A stretch of 64,000 nt of DNA from Luteipulveratus flavus. Lineage in GTDB: Bacteria; Actinomycetota; Actinomycetes; Actinomycetales; Dermatophilaceae. Shown here piece by piece: positions 43,196 through 49,983 of the stretch; the stretch's first letter is position 1; every line of letters starts with the position of its first letter. The DNA is taken from the NCBI RefSeq assembly GCF_029439465.1, contig NZ_JAROAV010000004.1:1-64000 (forward strand), written 5' to 3'. A program made the position numbers and the translations under genes. The notes under the pieces were generated by a model. It did no database searches. It was given only the letters and a program-made list of their open reading frames with translations, and was not told the origin of the DNA.

Positions 43196-45297
43196 GCGGC
43201 GAGGAGGACGCAGCGAAGGCTGGGGGCGAGGTACGAGCACCCGGCCGGAGCGGAGGACGACCGAGCGCGACCGTGGGCATGACCGCGGACGAGCGATCGG
43301 TGGCGACCGAGGAGAAAGCGCCGGCGAAGCAGATGGCGGTCCCGCGTCGTACGACGAGGGTCGGCGGCGGACCGTTCGCGGCGATGGGCCCGACGGACAA
43401 GTCGATGAACTTCAAGCCGTCGGCCAAGCGTCTGATCGGCCTGCTGCGGCCGCAGCGCGTGCGGATGTACGCCGTCCTCGCGCTCACCGTGACGGCGGTG
43501 GTGCTCAACGTGATCGGCCCGCGCATCACCGGGCACGCGGTCGACAAGATCTTCGCTGGCGCGATCGGCCAGCAGCTGCCCGCGGGCCAGAGCAAGGACG
43601 CCGTGGTCGAGGGCCTGCGCGCGCGGGGACAGGGCACGTTCGCCGACATGGTCGCGGCGATGGACCTGATCCCCGGGGTCGGCATCGACTTCGGTGCGGT
43701 CGGCCGGATCCTGCTGATCGTGCTGACGCTCTTCGCGGTGGCGGCGATCTTCCAGTACGCCCAGAGCTGGCTGCTCAACGACGCGGTGCAGGCGACCGTG
43801 CAGCGGCTGCGCAACGACGTCGAGGCCAAGATCCACCGGCTGCCGCTGAGCTACTTCGACCAGCAGCCGCGAGGGGAGCTGCTCTCGCGCGTGACCAACG
43901 ACATCGACAACATCGGTCAGTCGTTGACCCAGACCCTCAGCCAGCTGTTGTTCTCTCTGCTGACCGTGGTCGGCGTACTCGTCATGATGCTGACGGTCTC
44001 GCCGTTGCTCACCTTGGTCGCCGTCGTGTCGATCCCGCTCGCGATGGTCGTCACCGGCCAGATCATGAAGCGCTCGCAGAAGATGTTCGTCGCCCAGTGG
44101 ACCAACACCGGCGAGCTGAACGGTCAGATCGAGGAGGCGTTCACCGGCCACGAGCTCGTCACGGTGTTCGGCCGGCGCCCGGAGGTGCAGGCGGCGTTCG
44201 ACGCCAAGAACGAGGAGCTGCGCGGCGTGAGCCACCGGGCGCAGTTCATCTCGGGGCTGATGATGCCGATCATGATGTTCGTCGGGAACCTGACGTACGT
44301 CGTGGTCTGTGTGGTCGGCGGCCTGCGCGTCGCGAGCGGCTCCATGACCATCGGTGGCGTCACGGCGTTCGTGCAGTACTCCCGGCAGTTCACCCAGCCA
44401 CTGGCTCAGCTGGCGTCGATGGCCAACCTCCTGCAGTCGGGGGTGGCCTCGGCCGAGCGGGTGTTCGAGCTGCTGGACGCGCCCGAGCAGAGCGTGGACG
44501 AGGAGGCGGTGCTGCCGCCGACGCGCGGGCGCGTCGCCTTCGAGGACGTGAGCTTCGGGTACGACCGCGACAAGCCGCTCATTCAGCACCTGGACCTGGT
44601 GGCCGAGCCGGGCCAGACGGTCGCGATCGTCGGGCCGACCGGCGCCGGCAAGACCACCCTGGTCAACCTGCTCATGCGGTTCTACGAGCTGGACGGCGGC
44701 CGCATCACACTGGACGGTGTCGACATCGCCTCGGTGCCGCGGCCGGAGCTGCGCGAACGGATCGGCATGGTGCTGCAGGACACCTGGCTGTTCGGCGGCA
44801 CCATCCGGGAGAACATCGCGTACGGCAACCTCGATGCCACCGAGGAGCAGATCCACGAGGCCGCGCGGGCGACGTTCGTCGACCGGTTCGTGCACTCGCT
44901 GCCGGACGGCTACGACACCGTCATCGACGAGGAGGGCAGCAACGTCTCGGTCGGGGAGCGGCAGCTGATCACGATCGCGCGTGCCTTCCTGGCCGACCCG
45001 GCGATGCTGGTCCTGGACGAGGCGACCAGCTCGGTCGACACCCGCACCGAGGTGCTGCTCCAGCAGGCGATGGCGGCGTTGCGCTCGGACCGTACGAGCT
45101 TCGTGATCGCTCACCGGCTCTCGACCATCCGGGACGCCGACATCATCCTGGTGATGGAGGACGGGCGCATCGTCGAGCAGGGCTCGCACGAGACGCTGAT
45201 CGCCACGGAGGGGGCGTACCACCGCCTGTACATGGCTCAGTTCCGGGGCGCGGCGGTCGACGTCGAGGAGGAGGGCGCACCCGCACCGGTGGGCTGA
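43192..45297 (+). CDS. ABC exporter half-transporter, second subunit
   Basis: A 701-aa partner with about 80 extra N-terminal residues (polar, disordered), then six membrane helices and an ATPase. Walker A is GPTGAGKTTLVNL, Walker B MLVLDEATSSVDT with the catalytic Glu, switch His in IAHRLSTI, and the signature is VSVGERQLITIARAFLADPA with VSVGE in place of LSGGQ. The canonical catalytic residues here complement the degenerate first subunit, so the two form a heterodimer. Substrate unknown (drug, lipid or peptide). Its last 61 nt overlap the convergent lipoprotein gene. Confidence 0.92.
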   Translation: MSGEEDAAKAGGEVRAPGRSGGRPSATVGMTADERSVATEEKAPAKQMAVPRRTTRVGGGPFAAMGPTDKSMNFKPSAKRLIGLLRPQRVRMYAVLALTVTAVVLNVIGPRITGHAVDKIFAGAIGQQLPAGQSKDAVVEGLRARGQGTFADMVAAMDLIPGVGIDFGAVGRILLIVLTLFAVAAIFQYAQSWLLNDAVQATVQRLRNDVEAKIHRLPLSYFDQQPRGELLSRVTNDIDNIGQSLTQTLSQLLFSLLTVVGVLVMMLTVSPLLTLVAVVSIPLAMVVTGQIMKRSQKMFVAQWTNTGELNGQIEEAFTGHELVTVFGRRPEVQAAFDAKNEELRGVSHRAQFISGLMMPIMMFVGNLTYVVVCVVGGLRVASGSMTIGGVTAFVQYSRQFTQPLAQLASMANLLQSGVASAERVFELLDAPEQSVDEEAVLPPTRGRVAFEDVSFGYDRDKPLIQHLDLVAEPGQTVAIVGPTGAGKTTLVNLLMRFYELDGGRITLDGVDIASVPRPELRERIGMVLQDTWLFGGTIRENIAYGNLDATEEQIHEAARATFVDRFVHSLPDGYDTVIDEEGSNVSVGERQLITIARAFLADPAMLVLDEATSSVDTRTEVLLQQAMAALRSDRTSFVIAHRLSTIRDADIILVMEDGRIVEQGSHETLIATEGAYHRLYMAQFRGAAVDVEEEGAPAPVG

Positions 45298-45908
45298 GCG
45301 AGCAGGAAGCCCTCGAGCTCGGGGACCCGGTAGCGCTGCTGCTGCGGGGACAGGTCGATCTCCTGCTCGAGGTCGTCCAACCAGATCTCGTAGCTGCAGC
45401 GATCGGGGATGCACTGCCCGCTGAGCACGAACGGGCCCTTGCGCAGGTTCAGGCCGTGGCTGACGCCGGCCTGCCCCCAGCCGTTGGATGCCGCGGCGCG
45501 TGCGATGCGGATGTCGACGCCGTCGGGATCGGCGTCGTCGAGCATCACGGTCAGGCGTGCCTCGTAGCGGTCGTCGCGCCACATCGTGGTGGAGAACCCG
45601 GCCCTCTGGTAGCGCAGGCCGCTGTCGCGCAGCAGAGGACGCCACGCACTGACCATCTGCAGGCGCAGCGCATCGGTGGCGGCGACGGGCTCGCGGGGCA
45701 GGCCGCGCGGTTGAGGGAAGGGACGGTCCGGGTCGGGCGCGGTGGTGGCAGCGGACGGGTTCTGCCCGGCCGGCCCGGGCCGGCCGGTCCCGCACCCCGT
45801 CAGGATCGCCACGGCCACCACCCCGGCGAGCGCGGACGACCCGAGGAGGGTGAGACGGCGCCGGTGTGCGCGACGGGGACGGCGGGATGCGGTCGCCAGG
45901 GAGCTCAA
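45237..45908 (-). CDS. Hypothetical lipoprotein of the WXG-like/DUF1023 cluster
   Basis: A 223-aa predicted lipoprotein. A basic N-terminus (RRPRRAHRRRL) precedes the hydrophobic segment and lipobox (LAGVVAVAILTGC), then a Pro-rich linker. The mature part has a Cys pair (SGQCIPDRCSYEIW) that could form a disulfide. TTG at 45908 is chosen because it overlaps the hydrolase stop by 4 nt (TTGA), in keeping with the whole cluster. The C-terminal ~20 Ser/Thr/Ala-rich residues are encoded opposite the ABC exporter gene. Function unknown. Confidence 0.72.
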   Translation of the reverse strand: MSSLATASRRPRRAHRRRLTLLGSSALAGVVAVAILTGCGTGRPGPAGQNPSAATTAPDPDRPFPQPRGLPREPVAATDALRLQMVSAWRPLLRDSGLRYQRAGFSTTMWRDDRYEARLTVMLDDADPDGVDIRIARAAASNGWGQAGVSHGLNLRKGPFVLSGQCIPDRCSYEIWLDDLEQEIDLSPQQQRYRVPELEGFLLAQPTGAGAPSSSTSTAAPRN

Positions 45909-47635
45909 TGCTGATGTCCTTCGGTCGGTGTGCGGTCGTGCTCCGGGTCGTCGATGTCGATCGAGGGCCCGTGCAGCTGGAGGACGTCCGATGAGTGGCG
46001 CGGCTGCGCGAGCATGTCGTGCGCGGCGAGCTGGTCCTTGCGGCCCGACACGATGTCGGCGAGCGCGTAGAGGGACTCCGAGTGGTGGTCGGAGTCGTAG
46101 TAGCGGGAGTGGTCGTCCATGTTCCACGGCGCGGCGAAGTCGGAGGCGCGCTCGACGGACTCCGCCTTGAACCGGGTGGCGCCGAAGGAGTCCTTCGCCG
46201 GGTCGGCACCCAGGGACTGGAAGTTCGTCGTGACCTGGTCCCGGCTCGCCGAACCCACGAACACCCGGTCGCGGCGCAGGTGCAGATCGTCCACGGACCG
46301 CGCGGTGCCGCCCACGCCCGGGCTGCCGATGAGCGCCACCTGGTCGACCTGGTCGGCGAGGCCGGCGTTCTGCAGCGCGAGCCCGACGGTGGTGCTGCCG
46401 TAGGAGTGGCCGACGACCATGAGGCTCACCGGGCCGGTGTGGGCTGCCCGCAGCGCCGTCACGTCGCGGGCGAGCAGCCGCGCGCCGGCGCGGGCCTTGC
46501 GCTGGGAGGCGACGTCGGCCGTGTCGGGCGCGTCGTACCCCTGCCAGGCGATGACGGCGACGTCGCGCGGCGGGCGTCCTCGCGCGGCCTCTGCCTGCAG
46601 GCGCCGCGCGTCACCGCCGACCTGGTGCATCTTGCTGCCCCGTGAGGCGAGCCCGGGGACACACAGCGCGACGTACGTCGCCAGGTCGGGGTTGCCGAAG
46701 GCGATCGCGACGCGGCCCTCGTTCCCGTACATGCCGGAGTCGTACGTCTGCACCAGTCGCGGGGTCCCGTCCGAGCCGGGCGTGGCCGTCGCTGCGGTCG
46801 ACAGGGCGGTCCGGTACCTCGCCACGATGCCCCGGGTCCGCTCGTCGACCATCGGCGACCACCCTGGGACCGCACCGACGCCGGGCGTGCGCAGCGGGAC
46901 GGGTCCGTCCAGGTACCCCAGCTGTCGCAGCTGGGCGGTCGAGAGTGCGTCGACCTGTGCGATCGTCGTCGGCGGTGTGACCCCGTGGGCGCGGAACAGC
47001 GCCTCGCCGGCGGCCCGGTCGCGCTGCAGCATGATCCGGTTGGCACGGTCCCGATCGACCGTGGGGATGCCGGCCAGGTTGCCGATGTGGTGGGCGTCGG
47101 CGGTGATGAGCTCGGTGCGCTGCGCCGGCGTCAGGGCGAGCCACTGATCGCGAACCGCCGCGGGGTCGGCCGAGGCGGCCACGAACCGGGGACCCGACTG
47201 CGCGTCAGCCAGCAGCAGCGAGAGGACACCCTCCACGGGGATGAGGGGAAGCGGGGCGCCGTCCGGCCCGAGACCGGCGACCGAGCCGTCGGGCCCGATG
47301 ACGCAGAACCCACCCCGCGCGAGGGTCTCGGCGTTGTCGTACGCCCACGCCGCGTACCGCAGACCACGAGCGAGGGCGCCCAGACGGGCACCGACGGATC
47401 CGAGGCTGTCGTCGCCGATCGTGAGCCCGAGTGTCGTCTGCGCCACCAGCCAGCCGGTCGACGGTGCGACGAGGCCGCTCGTGGCGGGGAGGTGGGTGAT
47501 GACGCGACCGACCGCGCCGTCGAGGAGGGTGACGGCGCGGCCGGCGCGGTCCAGGGTGCCGGCGGCAGAACGCATGCTGGTGGTGTCCGAGGTCCGGCTC
47601 GACTGATCGCCGCCCCCGCGCTCGATCTCGTTCAC
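45905..47635 (-). CDS. DUF1023 alpha/beta hydrolase
   Basis: A 576-aa protein with a C-terminal DUF1023 alpha/beta hydrolase domain. The nucleophile elbow is LMVVGHSYGSTTVGLALQNA (Ser near residue 412), with QVALIGSPGVGGTARSVDDL after it and the late His in PWNMDDHSRYYDSDHHSES. The N-terminal ~250 residues are helical and resemble the WXG-like N-terminal part of related proteins. The GTG overlaps the upstream stop (GTGA). DUF1023 proteins often occur beside WXG100-type genes; they are thought to be secreted or envelope-associated, but the substrate is unknown. Confidence 0.85.
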   Translation of the reverse strand: MNEIERGGGDQSSRTSDTTSMRSAAGTLDRAGRAVTLLDGAVGRVITHLPATSGLVAPSTGWLVAQTTLGLTIGDDSLGSVGARLGALARGLRYAAWAYDNAETLARGGFCVIGPDGSVAGLGPDGAPLPLIPVEGVLSLLLADAQSGPRFVAASADPAAVRDQWLALTPAQRTELITADAHHIGNLAGIPTVDRDRANRIMLQRDRAAGEALFRAHGVTPPTTIAQVDALSTAQLRQLGYLDGPVPLRTPGVGAVPGWSPMVDERTRGIVARYRTALSTAATATPGSDGTPRLVQTYDSGMYGNEGRVAIAFGNPDLATYVALCVPGLASRGSKMHQVGGDARRLQAEAARGRPPRDVAVIAWQGYDAPDTADVASQRKARAGARLLARDVTALRAAHTGPVSLMVVGHSYGSTTVGLALQNAGLADQVDQVALIGSPGVGGTARSVDDLHLRRDRVFVGSASRDQVTTNFQSLGADPAKDSFGATRFKAESVERASDFAAPWNMDDHSRYYDSDHHSESLYALADIVSGRKDQLAAHDMLAQPRHSSDVLQLHGPSIDIDDPEHDRTPTEGHQH

Positions 47636-48252
47636 GCCGCCGCGCCGACGGTCGCGGGCAGCAGCCAGGTGGTGCACGCCGAGGTGAGGAGGCGGCGGAC
47701 GTCGGCCACGGCGAGCCGTTCGGCGTGGACGCGGTGCTCGCGGTCGAGCCGCAGCCGGACCCACGTCGACCTCAGCAGCTGCACGTCGATCCGGCCGTGC
47801 CGGTCGCCGGCCGAGACCTCGCAGCTGAGCACGCCGTCGAGACCGAACGCCGCCTCGGCCAGCCAGGGGGGCAGCACCGGCATACCGCATACGCGCAGCG
47901 CCTCGGCGAGCTCATCGGCAGCGCCGCGCCGGACGAGTGACGTCAGCAGAGGAACGTCCTCCACCGCGACGCCTGAGGCTGCGGAGGCGGCGCCGGCGGT
48001 GGAGACGTCACCGGCGGAGGCGTACGGCGGCCCCGCACCGTCGGAGGTTGTCTCGGGAACGGCCGGCCGGCGGACGAGACCGTGCACCGCGTCGAGCAGA
48101 CTCGCGACCTCACGACGAACGATGCAGCGAGGAGGAGCGGCCGACCCGATGTGCTCCGAGGTCACCTCGAACCCACCACCCGTACGCACGACCGTGGCTC
48201 GTTCACGCAGCTCGCCGTACTGCGCCGTGACCGAGAGCGTCGCCCCGCTCAC
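47632..48252 (-). CDS. Hypothetical protein of the WXG-like cluster
   Basis: A 206-aa protein without a recognised domain. It begins GATLSVTAQYGELRERATVV, has a low-complexity Ala/Gly/Ser/Val stretch in the middle, and ends with an Arg-rich segment (STWVRLRLDREHRVHAERLA). It has no membrane segment. Its GTG overlaps the WXG-like stop, and its own stop overlaps the hydrolase GTG. A chaperone for the small helical protein (EspG-like) is conceivable, but size and sequence do not establish it. Confidence 0.7.
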   Translation of the reverse strand: MSGATLSVTAQYGELRERATVVRTGGGFEVTSEHIGSAAPPRCIVRREVASLLDAVHGLVRRPAVPETTSDGAGPPYASAGDVSTAGAASAASGVAVEDVPLLTSLVRRGAADELAEALRVCGMPVLPPWLAEAAFGLDGVLSCEVSAGDRHGRIDVQLLRSTWVRLRLDREHRVHAERLAVADVRRLLTSACTTWLLPATVGAAA

Positions 48253-48554
48253 CGCGCCATCCTTGTCCCGGGAAGGCGGGTCACGTGCTTCAGCGCCGTT
48301 GCGATGACCGACTCGTGACGCTCGACCGCCCGGGCGTGCGCGTACAGCTGCCGCCGCAGGTCCTCCAGGCTGCGTACGCAGTCGGACAGGTCGCGCCGGT
48401 GATCGGCGAGCCGGTCCCGGTAGCGGTCGGCGCTGGACCCCGACCATGCGACGTGCGTCCCGCTTCCGAGCACACGCCAGGCGCTACGGGTGTCGCGGGC
48501 GATCCGGTCGACGGCTCGCGCGGCGGAGCGGATCTGCTCGGCGTCGTCTGTCAT
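48249..48554 (-). CDS. WXG100-like small helical protein
   Basis: A 101-aa helical protein with a central WSG in THVAWSGSSADRYRDRLADH, matching the turn of WXG100 proteins, flanked by helices rich in Arg, Ala and Asp. WXG100 proteins are substrates or partners of type VII secretion. No EccC-type ATPase is in the window. It is first in a four-gene cluster linked by 4-nt overlaps. ATG 48554 is the natural start. The family assignment is moderate. Confidence 0.7.
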   Translation of the reverse strand: MTDDAEQIRSAARAVDRIARDTRSAWRVLGSGTHVAWSGSSADRYRDRLADHRRDLSDCVRSLEDLRRQLYAHARAVERHESVIATALKHVTRLPGTRMAR

Positions 48555-48642
48555 GCGGAAGACAGTGCCGCACAACGAGATTCGAGCGATCTAGACGGAC
48601 GTCACCTGTGGACGAAACGGTCGGCGCGAGCCGGGGTGTGGA

Positions 48643-49191
48643 TCACGACACGAGGTTGCACACGTCGATCTCCTGCCCGCGGTCGGTCGTCAGGTGCTTC
48701 ACCCCGTCCTCCCCGTAGGTCACGACGTGGTAGCCCGTGAACCGGTAGTACCCCTGTGCCAGCTCCGGCCCGTTGCCCGCGGCCCACCCCACTCCGACCG
48801 GCCCCGTGGCGGTGTACGTCTGCAGGGAGCCGTCGATGCGGTAGAGGGTGTGCGCGGTGCCGCTCAGGTTGAGCACCGTCGAGGCGCCGGTGCTGGTGTT
48901 GGTCGCTCGGCTCAGGAGCAGCCCCGTGTACTTCTCGGTGCGCGGCGTGCCGTCGTCCCAACGGCTCAGCACCTTGACCTTCACGTTCTGCTCCACCGCG
49001 CTCAGCGTCAGATCGAAGGAGCCGCAGTACTTCGCGGCAGGCAGGGTGAGGTCACCCTCGGGATACGGCTGCCAGGACTCCTTGACCGGGTGCCAGCCCG
49101 GATCGGCCGCGACCGCGGGTGTCCCGGCTCCTGCGACGGTGCCCGTGGCGGCGACCCCCAGCAGCAGTGCGGCGGCGAGTGCTCTCCTCAT
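48643..49191 (-). CDS. Secreted hypothetical protein
   Basis: A 182-aa protein with a Sec signal (ALLLGVAATGTVAGAGTPAVA) cleaved near AVAADP. The mature part is beta-rich with two Cys (KYCGSFD and VCNLVS) that may pair. It has no recognised domain. The -10-like TAGGAC ends 6 nt before the ATG, so the transcript is probably leaderless. It is divergent from the CGNR gene, and their shared upstream region holds a large nested dyad. Confidence 0.78.
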   Translation of the reverse strand: MRRALAAALLLGVAATGTVAGAGTPAVAADPGWHPVKESWQPYPEGDLTLPAAKYCGSFDLTLSAVEQNVKVKVLSRWDDGTPRTEKYTGLLLSRATNTSTGASTVLNLSGTAHTLYRIDGSLQTYTATGPVGVGWAAGNGPELAQGYYRFTGYHVVTYGEDGVKHLTTDRGQEIDVCNLVS

Positions 49192-49199
49192 GTGCCTGT

Positions 49200-49247
49200 C
49201 CTAACCGTGAATCGAAGATAACTGGTTATCTCACACAAGCGGTTAGG
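49200..49247. promoter_or_regulatory. Nested dyad between two divergent genes
   Basis: The inner dyad AGATAAC-TG-GTTATCT (49216-49231) and the outer arms CCTAACCG (49200-49207) and CGGTTAGG (49240-49247) share exactly the same centre. Each outer arm contains the start of a -10-like element: TAGGAC for the secreted-protein gene and TAGGCT for the CGNR gene. The intervening 8-nt stretches are not complementary. A dimeric regulator on the inner dyad could control both promoters. Confidence 0.75.
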
Positions 49248-49305
49248 CTGCCGTCCGTCAAGGGCGTGAGTGTGAGCGAGGACCAGCGCGCGAGTGGGAG
49301 AACGC

Positions 49306-49914
49306 ATGGCGACGTGGTGGGTCACGGTCGACGGTCGGGTGCTGCCCAAGCCGATCGGGGGCCACCCGGCCCTGGAGCTGTGCAACACCCGGTCCGGCTG
49401 GGGCGAGCCGTTCGACGACCGGCAGGAGTACCTGCGCGACTACGCCTACCTCGCGACCTTGGGTCACTCGACCGGGGTGATCTCCCGGGAGCGCGCGGAA
49501 CGGCTGATCCGCAAGGCCGCCCGTGATCGAGACGCAGCGGCCGAGGTCCTCGACCGGACCCGCACCCTGCGCGCCGACCTGTACGCCGTGCTCACCGGGC
49601 GCGCCGGACGTGCCCCCTTCGAGCGGGTCGCCGCCGCAGCCGCGACCGCCCGCGGTCGCCAGCGCCTCGACCGGGACGGCGACCGGATCGCCTGGTCCCT
49701 GCCGGCCCAGGCGGACCTGCGCGACCCGCTGGAGGCCCTGCTGATCACGGCGTCCGACCTGCTCACCTCGCCTCAGCGGGACGAGGTCCGTACCTGCCCC
49801 GGCGTGGGCTGCGGCTGGCTGTTCCTGAGCACGGGGAAGCGCCGCTGGTGCCAGATGGCGGTGTGCGGCAACCGGGCCAAGCAGGCCTCGTACGCCTCCC
49901 GCCACCGCGACTGA
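49306..49914 (+). CDS. CGNR zinc-finger protein (ABATE domain)
   Basis: A 202-aa protein with an N-terminal ABATE (stress-response) domain and a C-terminal CGNR zinc finger. The finger is RTCPGVGCGWLFLS with CQMAVCGNRAKQASYASRHR, giving four Cys and the CGNR signature. Such proteins are treated as putative DNA-binding regulators. GGGAG upstream supports ATG 49306. It is divergent from the secreted-protein gene and may regulate it through the shared dyad. Confidence 0.9.
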   Translation: MATWWVTVDGRVLPKPIGGHPALELCNTRSGWGEPFDDRQEYLRDYAYLATLGHSTGVISRERAERLIRKAARDRDAAAEVLDRTRTLRADLYAVLTGRAGRAPFERVAAAAATARGRQRLDRDGDRIAWSLPAQADLRDPLEALLITASDLLTSPQRDEVRTCPGVGCGWLFLSTGKRRWCQMAVCGNRAKQASYASRHRD

Positions 49915-49937
49915 CCCGAGCGGCACCACGAACGCCG

Positions 49938-49969
49938 ACGGCCCGCCACGACGGGTCGTGGCGGGCCGT
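49938..49969. terminator. Hairpin between convergent CGNR and etfD genes
   Basis: A perfect 14-bp stem (ACGGCCCGCCACGA with its complement) and 4-nt loop lies between the two stop codons, so it can end both transcripts. Confidence 0.8.
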
Positions 49970-49983
49970 TCGTACGCGGGCGG

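Noticed and set aside
43117-46209. Very long open frame on the minus strand (over 1000 codons) across the ABC exporter
   Set aside because: It is antisense to a clear exporter, is Arg/His/Asp-rich with no recognisable domain, and is the usual open shadow frame of high-GC coding DNA.
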